Assembly: GCF_021390395.1 (NCBI RefSeq)
Contig: NZ_JAJUWT010000006.1
Span: 62,001-126,000, forward strand
Direction: 5' to 3'
From: Saccharothrix sp. S26
Lineage (GTDB): Bacteria > Actinomycetota > Actinomycetes > Mycobacteriales > Pseudonocardiaceae
DNA: 64,000 bases
Shown: piece after piece, positions 16,359-26,311 of the stretch
Layout: every line of letters starts with the position of its first letter
Position numbering within the stretch: the first letter of the stretch is position 1
Program-made: the position numbers and the translations under genes
Notes under the pieces: generated by a model
Told to the model about the DNA's origin: nothing
What the model saw: only the letters and a program-made list of their open reading frames with translations
The model's database searches: none

Positions 16359-19300
16359 TCAGCCGACGCGGGCGGTGGCCCGGCGGACGTCCCAGGCGGC
16401 ACCCAGGTCGCGGTAGATGCCGACGGCTTCGCGCAGCGCCGCGCCCGCCTCCTCCGCCCGCCTGCCCCGGGAGAGCAACACCGCGCGGTCCTCCAACGTC
16501 TGCGCCGCCTCGAACACCCGCCCCACCGACCGGTAGTGCGCGACGACGTCCGTGAGCCCGTCCGGGTTCTCCTCCAGCACGCAGCGGCAGCGCCGCGCCG
16601 CCGCGGCGGCCCTGGCCGCGGTCGACTCCATGGCCGCCTCCGCCTCGCAGGCCTCGACCGCGGCACGCGCGGTCGCCCGGTCGCCGCAGTCCAACGCCAC
16701 CCGGACCAGCTCGGGCAACCACTGGTGCCGCAGCATCATCCGGGCGTACTCGGTGTCGAGGATCCCTCCCCACACCTCGATCGACCCGGCGTGGTCGCCG
16801 TTGCGGTACGCCGCGGCGGCCCGCGCCGCGACCAGGAAGTCGTTGTTCTCCCGGTTGGCCGCGGTCGCCAGGGACAGCGCGAGGCCCTCGTGCAGGTGCC
16901 GCTTGAGGGTGACCTCGTCGTCCCGGTGCGCGGCGATCAGCGCGGCGACGCCGTGCAGCAGCATCAACCCGCCCTCGCGCAGGCCGAACCCGCTGATCCC
17001 GGAGTCGTCGTCGAGCACCGCGTCGAGCCGGCCCACCGCCTCGTCCCAGCCGCCGAGCCAGAACCGGTGCACGGCCGCGCCCACCTGGAGCGCCGCCACG
17101 GGCGCGCCGTGCCCGGCCGCGTCGAACGCCTGCCGCATCGTGTCGGTCGCCTCGTCCAGCCGGTCCAGGCACTGGAGCGTGAACACCCGGTTGTCCAGCA
17201 GCACCAGCTTCAGGTCCGTGAGGCTGTAGTCGGTGCCCACGATGTCCAACGCCTGGTCGAGGTAGGCCAGCGCGCTCACGTAGTCCCTCCGTGCCGCGTC
17301 GACCTGCCACAGCACCTCCAAAGACTGGCCGATCGCGAACGGGTCGGCCGCGCGTTCCCCGACCGCGATGGACTCGCGCGCGCTCGCCGCCGCCGCGTCG
17401 AGGTCGTCCAGCCCGGCGCGCTGCACCAGCGCCAGCAGCGACAGCAGCCGGGCCCGCCACGCGCCCGGCAGCACCGGGTCGGCCAGCGTCTCCCGCAGCG
17501 ACGCGAGCGCCTGCTCCGGCCGCGACGCGCGGAACGGCACGTAGGCCGACGTCCACCGCACCTCCGCGATCCGGTCCGGGTCGCGCAGGTGCGGCAGTGC
17601 CCGCCGGGCGTGGTGCTCGGCCTCGGCGTCCCGGCCGATGCGGAACAGCGCGCTGCTCAGGTGCGCCCGCAGCGTCGCGGCCTGCTCCTCGGGCACGGCG
17701 GTGGACCGCAACGCCCGTTGCAGCAGTTCGACCGCGACCAGGGGCGCTTCGTAGACCAGCGCGGGAGCCCGCGCCAGCAGCCAGTCCACCACCCACGCGC
17801 CGAAGTCGCCGGCCGCGGCCAGCAACTGCTCGGCCACGTGGTGGACCGGCGCGCCGGCGTCCGCGAGCGCCTGCGCGGCCTGTTGGTGCAGGGCGTTGCG
17901 CAACGCCGCGGGCGTCCGTTCGTACAACGCCTGCCGCAGCACCGGGTGCCGGAACGCGATGCGCGACCCGGCGTCGCGCAGCACCCCCGCCGCGGCGGCC
18001 TCCTCGAACGATGTCACCAGCTCCGCCACCGGCCGGGACAGCACGATCGACAGCCCGTCGACGGAGAACTCGCCACCCAGCAGCGCGGCCCACCGCAGCA
18101 CCTCGCGCGTGGGCGCGGAGACCAGGTCGAGGCGGCCGTCCACGGCGGACACCAGGGAGCCGGGCACCCGGTCGAACGCGTGCTCGCCCACCTCGGCCAC
18201 GTCCTCGCCGACCACCACCAGCCGCTCGCGCAGCAGGGCGTCCGCGACCTCCCGCACGTACAGCGGGTTGCCGCCCGCCCGCGCGGCGATCTCGCGCAGC
18301 GCCGGACCGGGCGGCGCGCCCACCAGCCGCCCGACGATGTCGGCCACGTCCGCGTCGCCCAGCGGCGCGAGGTCCAGCACCACACCGCCACCGGACTCCA
18401 CGACGCGGCGCAGCCGGACCACCTCCGCCCGGCGCGGCACCGGCCGCGCCGCGCCCATCAGCAGCAGCGGCAGCCGCCGGGTCAGCCCGCCGAGCCGACG
18501 CCACACCTCGGTACTGCTCTCGTCGGCCCACTGGAGGTCGTCCAGCGCCAGCGCCAGCGGCGCGTCCCCGCACAACCGCTCCACCAGGTCGACCAGCCGG
18601 TCGACGCCGCCCGCGACCGGGTCGCCGTTGCCGAAGATCGACCCGGCGGGCTGCCGCTCGCGCAGCGCCCGCGCCACGGCCGCGCGACGCGGGTCGGCGG
18701 CGGCGAGATCGACCCCGAGCGCGTCCAGCGCCAGCCGGAGCGGGAAGCGGCTGTCCAGCTCGTCGGCCACCGCGTGGGCGGTCTGGTGCCCGGCCAGCCC
18801 GGCGCGGGCCAGCGCGGCGGCCAACAGCGCCGACTTGCCGATGCCCATCTCGCCCTCGACCCACAGCGTCCCTCCGCGTCCGGCGGCCAGGCCCTCGACC
18901 GCCCGCGAGACCGCGGCCAGCTCGGCGTCCCGGCCCAGCAGCACGGGTTCGTCGGAAGCGCGGACCACCGGCGCGGCGTGGTGCGGGGCGAAGCGGTCGG
19001 CGAACGACGGCGCGGCGGACGACGGCGGCGTGGCGCGCGGGGGAGTCGGCGCGGAGCCCGTGCCGCCCAGCACGAGCCGGTGCGCCGCGCGCAACCCCGG
19101 CCCCGGCTCCACGCCCAGCTCGGCCAGCAGCACCCGGCGGGCGTCGCGGAACACCTCCAACGCCTCCGCGCCGCGCCCACCGCGGTGCAGTGCCAGCACC
19201 AGCAGCTCGCGCGCCCGTTCCCGCAGCGGTTCCTCGGCGACCAGCGCGCCGAGGTCGGCGATCACGTCGGTGTGCGTGCCGGTCGCCAGGGCCGCCTCGG

Positions 19301-19814
19301 CGCGCAGCTCGCGCGCGGCGGTCCGCTCCGAGGCCAACTCCCGCCGCCGGGACTCGGCGAACGGCCCGGTGAGGCCCGCCAGCGCCTCGCCGCGCCACAA
19401 CGCCAGCGCAGCGTCGAACGAGCCGAGCGCCGCGTCCGGGTCACCGTCGGCCAGCTGCCGCTGCCCCCGCGCCCGCAACGCCCGGAAGTCGGCCAGGTCG
19501 GAGTCGTCCGGGTCCCACCGGAGGCGGTAGCCGGACCCCACCGACTCCAGCACCTTCGACGCCGTCCCGCGAGGCCGGTCGGGCTCCAACGCCTTGCGCA
19601 GCAACGAGACGTAGGTGTGCACGCTGCCCTCCGCGGTGGCCGGCGCGTCCTGACCCCACACCCCGGCCACCAGGTCGCTCCGCCGCACCGCCGCGCCGGC
19701 CCGCAAGGCGAGCATCGTGAACACCGCCCGGGGCCGCGCCGAACCCAACGGCACCTCCCGATCCCCGATCCAAGCGCGCACCGGCCCCAGCACGGCCAAC
19801 CGCAACCCCGACAT
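16359..19814 (-). CDS. AfsR/SARP-like STAND regulator (BTAD + AAA ATPase + TPR)
   Basis: This 1151-residue regulator starts at ATG 19814 (MSGLRLAVLGPVRAWIGDRE); the open frame runs further upstream but only through repeat DNA. Domains: OmpR-like winged helix (about 1-95), bacterial transcriptional activation domain (about 96-250), an ATPase with Walker A GEMGIGKS (near residue 320) and Walker B ALALDDLQWADES (near 425), then a long TPR-like helical array to the end. Such proteins act as pathway activators that switch on by nucleotide binding. It is a close paralogue of the gene at 20238. Convergent with the LuxR genes; its targets are unknown. Confidence 0.9.
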   Translation of the reverse strand: MSGLRLAVLGPVRAWIGDREVPLGSARPRAVFTMLALRAGAAVRRSDLVAGVWGQDAPATAEGSVHTYVSLLRKALEPDRPRGTASKVLESVGSGYRLRWDPDDSDLADFRALRARGQRQLADGDPDAALGSFDAALALWRGEALAGLTGPFAESRRRELASERTAARELRAEAALATGTHTDVIADLGALVAEEPLRERARELLVLALHRGGRGAEALEVFRDARRVLLAELGVEPGPGLRAAHRLVLGGTGSAPTPPRATPPSSAAPSFADRFAPHHAAPVVRASDEPVLLGRDAELAAVSRAVEGLAAGRGGTLWVEGEMGIGKSALLAAALARAGLAGHQTAHAVADELDSRFPLRLALDALGVDLAAADPRRAAVARALRERQPAGSIFGNGDPVAGGVDRLVDLVERLCGDAPLALALDDLQWADESSTEVWRRLGGLTRRLPLLLMGAARPVPRRAEVVRLRRVVESGGGVVLDLAPLGDADVADIVGRLVGAPPGPALREIAARAGGNPLYVREVADALLRERLVVVGEDVAEVGEHAFDRVPGSLVSAVDGRLDLVSAPTREVLRWAALLGGEFSVDGLSIVLSRPVAELVTSFEEAAAAGVLRDAGSRIAFRHPVLRQALYERTPAALRNALHQQAAQALADAGAPVHHVAEQLLAAAGDFGAWVVDWLLARAPALVYEAPLVAVELLQRALRSTAVPEEQAATLRAHLSSALFRIGRDAEAEHHARRALPHLRDPDRIAEVRWTSAYVPFRASRPEQALASLRETLADPVLPGAWRARLLSLLALVQRAGLDDLDAAAASARESIAVGERAADPFAIGQSLEVLWQVDAARRDYVSALAYLDQALDIVGTDYSLTDLKLVLLDNRVFTLQCLDRLDEATDTMRQAFDAAGHGAPVAALQVGAAVHRFWLGGWDEAVGRLDAVLDDDSGISGFGLREGGLMLLHGVAALIAAHRDDEVTLKRHLHEGLALSLATAANRENNDFLVAARAAAAYRNGDHAGSIEVWGGILDTEYARMMLRHQWLPELVRVALDCGDRATARAAVEACEAEAAMESTAARAAAAARRCRCVLEENPDGLTDVVAHYRSVGRVFEAAQTLEDRAVLLSRGRRAEEAGAALREAVGIYRDLGAAWDVRRATARVG

Positions 19815-19869
19815 CTCGCCTGCCCTCCCAAGGCTCCTCACGTCGCGGGACGCCTCCGCACCCCACGAC

Positions 19870-20290
19870 CGCGCGCGTCCGCACGCCTGGTTCCCGGAGG
19901 TCGCCCGGTGCCGACGCGCACGTCCTCCCCTTCCCCGCTCCGCCCCGCACCCCCGGCGAGGGCGGCTCGCGCCACGCGACGCGGCCGCGTTCCGGCCCGC
20001 CGCACGTTCCAGCCCCGCCCCGGCGGCGGCCGACGCCGTGCGGCGGAGCCGGGTTCCGGCTTTGCCGCACGCACGATCCGTCCCCGGCGGGTGCGGACGC
20101 GCCGTGCGGCGCAACCGGGTCTCGGCTGGTCGCACGTACCGCCGTTCCCGATCCGCCCGGTGGGGGCGGCCCAGCCGGGCCTCGGCCCGCGCGCACCTCT
20201 TCCCCGATCCGCGCGCGCACCGACCGGTCGAGGCGGCTCACGCCGCGTGGCGCAGCCGGGCTTCAGCCCGGCGTGCGTCCGGCTCCGCGC
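19870..20290. repeat. Degenerate 60-80 bp tandem repeats copying a gene 3' end
   Basis: A core like GTGCGGCGCAACCGGG appears at about 20044, 20110, 20170 and 20251, with weaker copies near 19981. Each copy is followed by a Pyr-rich block ending in GATCCG or a variant. The rightmost copy (20240-20280) is the genuine 3' end of the regulator gene at 20238, encoding its EARLRHAA tail. The others are non-coding copies or drifted versions. They fill the whole 423-base gap between the two paralogous regulators. Confidence 0.6.
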
Positions 20291-23200
20291 CGAAACCCCG
20301 GTACACCGCCACGGCCTCCCGCACGGCCGCGTCGGCGGCGGTGTGGTCGCCGTGGCCGGCCAGCAGCTCGGCGGCGTCGTCCAATGCCTCGGCCAACTCC
20401 ACCGGCCGACCGGCCTCCCGGTACCGCGCCGCCGCGTCGAGCACGAGGGCCGGGTCGCGGTCCACCAATCCGCGGCAGTGCGACGCCACCGCGCCCGGGC
20501 CGGCGTGACCGGCGGCGCGGGCCGCCAGGTCGCCGTCGCCCGCCCGCGACGCCAGCCGCGACAGCAGGGGCAGCCACCGGAGGTTGGGCGCCACGCGGTC
20601 GGGTGCGAGCAGGCCCGTGACCGCGGTGAGCGCGTCGTCCAGCCGTCCGGCGCGTTCGGCGAGGAGGGCTTCGGCGACGTCGCGGAAGTCGTCCAGGAAG
20701 TCGTCCCGGTGCTCGGCGGCCGCCCGCAGGTGCCGCAGCGCCGCGTCCGGCCGGTCCTGGCGGACCGCGACGAGCGCGGCGACGCCGTGCGCGGGAGGTG
20801 CCGGCCCCCGGTCGCGCGGCCACGGGCCCGGCGTCGGCTCCCGGTGAGCGTCGACCAGCCCGACCGCGTCCGTCCAGCGACCCCGCCAGTAGTGCTGGAC
20901 GACGGCGGCGGAGTGCGGCCGCGTCGCGCGCAGCAGCTCGTCCGCCTCGGCCAGCCGGTCGAGGTGCTGGAGCGTGAACACCTTGTCGCCCACCAGGTCC
21001 GACTGGACCTCCGGCACGACCGGCACCGCCAACGCCTCCTCGACCTGCCGCAACGCCTCGGCGTGGTCGCCGCGCGCGGTGGCCGCCCGCCACAGCCCGC
21101 GCCGGGCCTGGGCCACGGCGAAGTCGTCGCGCACCTCCCGCGCCAGCCGCAGCGCCCGCCGTGCGGCCGCCTCGCCCTCGTCACCGGTCACCACGACCGC
21201 CGTCAACGCCTCCAGGCGGGCCCGCCAGACGGGAGGCGTGGCGTGGTCGGCGACCGCCGCCCGCAGCACCTCCACCGCGTCGGCGGCGCGACCCTCGCGG
21301 TGGTGCGAGGCGGCCAAGACCCAGCGCACCTCGGCGACCAGGTCGTGGTCGCGGGCGCGGGCCAGCGCGTAGCGGGCGTCGGCCTCGGCCCGGTGGCCGA
21401 GCCGGAACACCAGGCGCGCCAGCTCGGCGGCGAGCCGTTCCCGGTCACCCGCGGGCACGTCCGGACGCGCGATGGCCGACCGCAGCACCGACACGGCCAG
21501 CTCCGGGTCCCGCGCCGCGACCGCGGCGGCGTGCTCGACCAGCCAGTCCACCACCCAGCGGTCGACCGCGGTCGGCGCGGTGGCGAGCTGCCGCGCCACC
21601 AGCCCGACCGGCGACCCGGCCGCGGCGAGCGACTGGGCGGCCTGGCGGTGCAACGCCGCCCGCACCGCGGCCGGCGTGCCCAGGTAGAGGGCCTGGTGCA
21701 CCAGGTGGTGCCGGAAGGCGAACTCCGCGCCCGCCTCGACCAGCACCCCGGCCGCCGTGGCCTCCTCCACGACCGCAACCAGCTCGGACACCGGCTGTCC
21801 CGCCACCACCGCCGCGTCAGCGGGCGCGAACGCGGCGCCCAGCAGCGCCGCCCGGCGCAGCAGGTCCAGCGCCTCCGCCGACAGGAACGCCAACCGCCTG
21901 GTCAGCGCCGCCACCAACGACGACGGCACGTCCTGGCCCGTCACCGACGCCTCGGCGAACCCGTCGCGGACCTCCACCGCGTGCTCGCGCAGCAGCGCGT
22001 CGACCACTTCCCGGACGTAGAGAGGGTTGCCGCCCGCGCACCCGGCGAGCCGGTCCAGGCCGTGGCCGGGCGGCGCGCCCACCAGGCCGGTCACCAGGGC
22101 GGTCACCTCGTCCCCCGCCAGCGGTTGCAGGACGAGCAGGTCACCGGCCTCCACGACGGCGCGCCGCACCCGCGCCACGTCCTCGCGGTGCGGCACCGGC
22201 CGCGCCACCGCGATCAGGAGCAGCGGGATCCGGTGCGACAGGCGCACCAGCCGGTGCCACAGCAGCACGCTCGCCTCGTCGGCCCACTGGAAGTCGTCCA
22301 GCGCCAGCACCAGCGGCGCTTCCGCGCACAGCTCGCAGACCAGGTCCACCAGGCGGTCGATGGCGTCGAGCACGGGGTCGCCGTCACCCGCCGGCGCCGA
22401 CAGGTCGCGGGCCAGCCCGACGCGGCGCGGGTCCGGCGACGTGACCGACACGGCGAGGGCGTCGAGGGCCACCCGGAGCGGGAAGCGGGCACCCAGCTCG
22501 TCGGCCGCGGCACGGGCGACGCGGACGTCCGCGCCGGCCAGGGACGCGGCCAGCAGGGACGACTTGCCGATGCCCGGCTCGCCTTCCAGCCACAGCGCCC
22601 CGCCCCGGCCGGCGTCCACTTCGGACACCACTCGCCGCACCAGGTCCAGCTCCCGGTGTCGTCCGACGAAGTGCTCCGCCGCCTGGAGCGGGGGATCGGC
22701 GGGTGCTGGGCTCGGGACGGACTGGTGGCGGACCGCCTCGCCCTCCAACACCCTGCGGTGGGCCTCCCGCAGGGCCGGGCCGGGCTCGATGCCGAGTTCG
22801 TCCGCCAGCACGCGCCGGGCGTCGCGGAACACCTCCAGCGCCTCGGCCTGCCGGTTGCCCTGGTGCAGCGCGGACATCAGCAGCGCCCGCAGGCCCTCCC
22901 GCAGCGGGTGCTCGACCACCAGCCCAGACAGCTCGGCCACCACGTCGGCGTGCTTGCCCAGCACCAGGCCCAGCTCGGCGCGCCGTTCCACGGCGGCCAA
23001 CCGCAGCTCGTGCAACCGCGACCGCTGGGACTCGGCGAACCGGCCCGGCACGGAGAAGAACGCCTCGCCCTCCCACAGCGCCAGCGCGGCGTCCAGCTCC
23101 GCCACCGCTCGCTCGGGGTCGCGCCGCGCCAGCTCCTCCGCCCGCTCGCGGTGCCGGTCGAAGCGGTGCACGTCCAGCGCGTCGTGGTCCAGGCGCAGCG

Positions 23201-23504
23201 CGTACCCCGCGCCGGAGGAGGTCAGCACCACCCCGGCCGACCGCTTGGACCGCTCCGGCTCCAGCGCCCGGCGCAGCCCGGAGACGTAGGTGTAGAGGCT
23301 CGCCCCGGCGGTCGCGGGCGGCGCGTCGCCCCACACGCCGTCGACCAGCTCGTCCTTGGAGACCGCCTCGTTCGCGCGCAGCGCCAGCAGGGCGAACACG
23401 GCGCGCCTGCGCGCGGTGCCGACGTCGACCTCGGTGCCGTTGCGCCACGCGCGCACCGGACCGAGCAACCTGACCACCAGCGAAGCGGTCGTGCTCATCG
23501 ACAT
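20238..23504 (-). CDS. AfsR/SARP-like STAND regulator, paralogue of its neighbour
   Basis: This 1088-residue regulator starts at ATG 23504 behind a ggggggt ribosome site (an in-frame ATG is also at 23498). Winged helix (LVVRLLGPVRAWRNGTEVDV), BTAD (about 100-250, with DVHRFDRHRERAEELARRD), ATPase with Walker A GEPGIGKSS (near residue 312) and Walker B LALDDFQWADEAS, then TPR-like repeats. It shares design and many segments with the gene at 16359, so the pair arose by tandem duplication. It lacks a C-terminal LuxR domain. The substrate or signal sensed by the TPR region is unknown. Confidence 0.9.
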   Translation of the reverse strand: MSMSTTASLVVRLLGPVRAWRNGTEVDVGTARRRAVFALLALRANEAVSKDELVDGVWGDAPPATAGASLYTYVSGLRRALEPERSKRSAGVVLTSSGAGYALRLDHDALDVHRFDRHRERAEELARRDPERAVAELDAALALWEGEAFFSVPGRFAESQRSRLHELRLAAVERRAELGLVLGKHADVVAELSGLVVEHPLREGLRALLMSALHQGNRQAEALEVFRDARRVLADELGIEPGPALREAHRRVLEGEAVRHQSVPSPAPADPPLQAAEHFVGRHRELDLVRRVVSEVDAGRGGALWLEGEPGIGKSSLLAASLAGADVRVARAAADELGARFPLRVALDALAVSVTSPDPRRVGLARDLSAPAGDGDPVLDAIDRLVDLVCELCAEAPLVLALDDFQWADEASVLLWHRLVRLSHRIPLLLIAVARPVPHREDVARVRRAVVEAGDLLVLQPLAGDEVTALVTGLVGAPPGHGLDRLAGCAGGNPLYVREVVDALLREHAVEVRDGFAEASVTGQDVPSSLVAALTRRLAFLSAEALDLLRRAALLGAAFAPADAAVVAGQPVSELVAVVEEATAAGVLVEAGAEFAFRHHLVHQALYLGTPAAVRAALHRQAAQSLAAAGSPVGLVARQLATAPTAVDRWVVDWLVEHAAAVAARDPELAVSVLRSAIARPDVPAGDRERLAAELARLVFRLGHRAEADARYALARARDHDLVAEVRWVLAASHHREGRAADAVEVLRAAVADHATPPVWRARLEALTAVVVTGDEGEAAARRALRLAREVRDDFAVAQARRGLWRAATARGDHAEALRQVEEALAVPVVPEVQSDLVGDKVFTLQHLDRLAEADELLRATRPHSAAVVQHYWRGRWTDAVGLVDAHREPTPGPWPRDRGPAPPAHGVAALVAVRQDRPDAALRHLRAAAEHRDDFLDDFRDVAEALLAERAGRLDDALTAVTGLLAPDRVAPNLRWLPLLSRLASRAGDGDLAARAAGHAGPGAVASHCRGLVDRDPALVLDAAARYREAGRPVELAEALDDAAELLAGHGDHTAADAAVREAVAVYRGFGAEPDARRAEARLRHAA

Positions 23505-23654
23505 CGGGACACCCCCCGTGTGGAAATAGGGGCCGAGTGGCGTGCTCTCGCAGATGGCGTACCTGCTCCGCCGCGCGTCGACTGGTGCTCAGTTCCTACT
23601 CGTCCGCCACGTTATCACGGCGTCGTTGCCGCAAGAATGTCCGCGAAGTCCGTC

Positions 23655-24222
23655 TCAATGGGCCCTTTTCGCTGGTCGCGCGACGTTACTTCGGCGTTGG
23701 CCCGATCGTTGCAGTGATCTTCGTGGCAGTTTCGGGAAACCTGAGATTCCGTTCAGCGTGGAATAGTCGGATGGCCGACGGCGCGGTTCACCGGAATGGC
23801 GGCAAGGGAACCGGGCGGTCGGTCGCAAGTCGGACGCGCACATCGGCGGGCAGTCGGCCGCGTGCGGGCACTTGACCAACTGCCGGCAGCCGCACGCCGG
23901 CGTCGAGTTCAGCGTCTTCAGCCCCGCCTGGCGCTCCTCGATCTCCCGCTCGATGCGGGCGTGATCGGCGATCTCCTGCCAGGAGCCCGCCGGACTCCTC
24001 GGCCTCGTCCAGCAGCGAGGAGATCTCGGTCGGACTGAAGCCGATGTTTCGGCAGGTGCGGATCATGGACCGGCGGTCGAGCACATCGTGCGGGTAGTGC
24101 CTTTTGCCGCAGATCTTCGGATCTTCCTCCAGCAGGCCGACGTGCTCGTAATAGCGCAGCGCGGACGAGGCCACTCCCGATGCCTTGGCCACTTGGGCGA
24201 TCGGCGGGAGTTCTCCTGTCAT
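23655..24222 (-). pseudogene. MerR-family regulator gene broken by a frameshift
   Basis: ATG 24222 behind ggggga starts a MerR protein: IAQVAKASGVASSALRYYEH is the helix-turn-helix, followed by the second wing and DVLDRRSMIRTCRNIGFSPTE. Near base 23985 the expected coiled-coil continues in another frame (SWQEIADHARIEREIEERQA), followed by a Cys-rich ACGCRQLVKC...CPPMC tail typical of MerR-like sensors. In the original frame the protein becomes an Arg/Pro-rich nonsense tail ending at 23788; the shifted frame runs to 23655. One small indel, or a sequencing error, explains this. Confidence 0.7.
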
Positions 24223-24899
24223 GATCGTCCCCCGGTTCGTCGGACCGGCAGACCCGCCGGCGTCGATCTGTCGGTACTGCGTCTTGGCCGGTACGCCTCC
24301 GGACCGGAAGTACGCCGCTCACAGGACGTTCCGGGTGAACCGTGCTCGCACGCGCCGAGCGGTGCGTTCCTCACAGCTACGGCGCGTCCCGGTCACCCAG
24401 GGGACGCGTTCACGACCTGGGTGCCGGGAGTGCGGGAGCCCGAAGTCGTGCGCCGAACGCGCGGCCTCCACATCGGCGGTTCCGCCCACCTGGTAGGACG
24501 GCCGGCGTCGACCGCGGGCCGTGCGGATCAATTCCGCGTTCCGATCGGGACGGACCGCGTCTTATTCTGCGCGGAGGCGCATCGGTGAGGTTCGCCGATC
24601 GTCGGTCGGTGCCGCGAAACAATTGCGCGCCGTTTCGCCGCGTCGGGCTCACGCGAATGCGGATCGTCGCGCCGACAACGCCGGGCGGCACGGTCGCCCA
24701 AAGTCCACGCCACGTCGGCGTGACCACCGAAAACCGATCCCTGGGCACGCAGCGGTCAGGGTGCAGGCGATCGGCGTGCCGGAGGACGGCAGGAGGTCGA
24801 GCAGCCGTGCCGAGGGCAACGGCAGCGGCGAACCGGCGGCGGCGCGGCGGCCGGTGGCTCCGCCCGGCGTACGGGACCGCTGCTCCGTCCGGCTCATTT
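24223..24899. other. Non-coding stretch, no supported gene
   Basis: About 680 bases upstream of the MerR remnant. The open frames here have poor codon use and no family resemblance, and I see no RNA gene or clear terminator. It looks like decayed DNA. Confidence 0.5.
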
Positions 24900-25605
24900 C
24901 GGTGCTCGTGGCTCCACAACCAGCTCAAGCGCCTGGGACGCCCGGACAAAGCGGTCGAGCACCTGCGCGAGGCGCGGATGCTGTACGAGCAGGCGCGCGA
25001 CCTCCGCCGACTGGCCACCACGGTCAACGCGCTGGCCACCGTCGAGTCCCACCGCGGCCACGGCGAGGTCGCGCTTGCCCTCCATCACGACCCGCTGTGC
25101 GCTGCGGCTACGCGACGGGCGTCCCCGACGACCTCACCATCGTGCACCACTGCCACGGTATCGATCTCGGCCGGCGCGCCGACGACCAGATTCACGGCGT
25201 GTCCCACCACCTGGCCGCCGCGCTGCTCTCGCGCTTCGCGAGCGGGCTCACCGAGGCCGGCTCGGCCGAGGACTTGGCCCTCGATATCCGGGCGCGGGGC
25301 GCCCCGACGCACTCCCGACAGACCTCTACGGGCTGTGCCAGATCGTGGACGCAGTACCGGGCATCGATCTCGGGGCATGCTGACCCGCTTGGCGCCGCCC
25401 GGGGAGGCCGACCGGACGCTGGCGGAGGGGTGCTCGCGCAGGCGCGGGACATCGGCGGCCAGCGTCCCTCTCACGCCCCGATCCTGGTCATGCGGGAGCC
25501 GCTCGTGGCGGGCATCGTCGCCGCGCGGCAGGGCGATGAAAGGGCCGCAGCCTGCGTCGAAGACTACCTGCGACCATCCTCTTCGGACAGTCCGAACAAG
25601 GTTGG
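24900..25605 (+). pseudogene. Shattered TPR/NTPase-type gene remnant
   Basis: Pieces of one protein are spread over three frames in the right order: a TPR piece (RLGRPDKAVEHLREARMLYE, about 24925-25085); a piece with VPDDLTIVHHCHGIDLGRRA and HHLAAALLSRFASG (about 25085-25310); then LYGLCQIVDAVPGIDLG (about 25325-25380), MLTRLAPPGEADRTLAE (about 25376-25430), and VLAQARDIGG to VEDYL (about 25430-25575). I recall actinomycete TPR proteins ending this way. At least four frame changes mean it cannot make a protein. Confidence 0.6.
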
Positions 25606-25675
25606 AAGACAGGACGAGGTCCGGCCCCGGAGCGCTGCTGTGGCCCAGGCCGTCAGTGGGGAGAATGATGGGTGC

Positions 25676-26305
25676 ATGACGTCAGGGCTGCTGTCCTACC
25701 TCGGGTTGTGTCTGCTGATCACGGTGACGCCGGGGTTGGACACTGCCGTCGTGGTGCGCAACGCGCTGCGGGGTGGCACGCGCGCGGGACTGTGGACGGC
25801 GGTGGGGTGTGCGGCGGGGTTGTTCGTGCACGCGTTCGTCGTCGCGATCGGGTTGGCGGGACTGTTGCTGAGAAGTCAGTTCGCGTTCGACCTGGTCCGG
25901 TTGGTCGGTGCGGTGTTCCTCGTGCTGTTGGGGCTGCGGTCGCTGTGGGTGGCACGCAGGCCGGTCGTGCCCGCCCCCGGGCCGCAGCGGGAGGTCGGGC
26001 GGTGGGGTCGGCGCGCCCCCGCTGTCCAGGGGTTGATGACCAACCTCACCAATCCCAAGGCCACGCTGTTCTTCCTGGCCGCCCTGCCCCAGTTCGTGCC
26101 CGTCGACGAGCCGGGCAGGGCGGTGCCGGTCGCGGTCGGTCTGGCCGTGATCGCCGTCCTGTTCAGCCTCGCCGGGCTGGGGCTGGTCGCGGTGGGCCTG
26201 GGTCGAACGCGGCGGTGGCTGGATTCGCCGCGGGCGCGGCAGGCGCAGGAAGCCCTGCTCGGTGCGACGCTGGTCGCGCTGGGCGTGCGGGTCGCGTTGG
26301 AGTGA
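25676..26305 (+). CDS. LysE/RhtB-family amino-acid exporter
   Basis: This 209-residue membrane protein starts at ATG 25676. The N-terminus LLSYLGLCLLITVTPGLDTA is the LysE-family signature, with NPKATLFFLAALPQFVP near residue 125 as the second conserved block. About six membrane helices are visible. The family exports amino acids or their derivatives. It ends six bases before the end of the convergent radical SAM gene. A substrate cannot be predicted; it could export a product of the neighbouring peptide-type genes, but nothing proves this. Confidence 0.88.
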   Translation: MTSGLLSYLGLCLLITVTPGLDTAVVVRNALRGGTRAGLWTAVGCAAGLFVHAFVVAIGLAGLLLRSQFAFDLVRLVGAVFLVLLGLRSLWVARRPVVPAPGPQREVGRWGRRAPAVQGLMTNLTNPKATLFFLAALPQFVPVDEPGRAVPVAVGLAVIAVLFSLAGLGLVAVGLGRTRRWLDSPRARQAQEALLGATLVALGVRVALE

Positions 26306-26311
26306 GAGGGC

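Noticed and set aside
19815..20135. N-terminal extension of the AfsR-like regulator
   Set aside because: It translates repeat DNA into Arg/Ala/Gly-rich sequence; the SARP-type start motif begins at 19814.
16296..23717. A 2473-residue open frame on the plus strand
   Set aside because: It lies opposite both AfsR-like genes and comes from their extreme GC3 bias; the Arg/Pro/Gln/His-rich composition matches no family.
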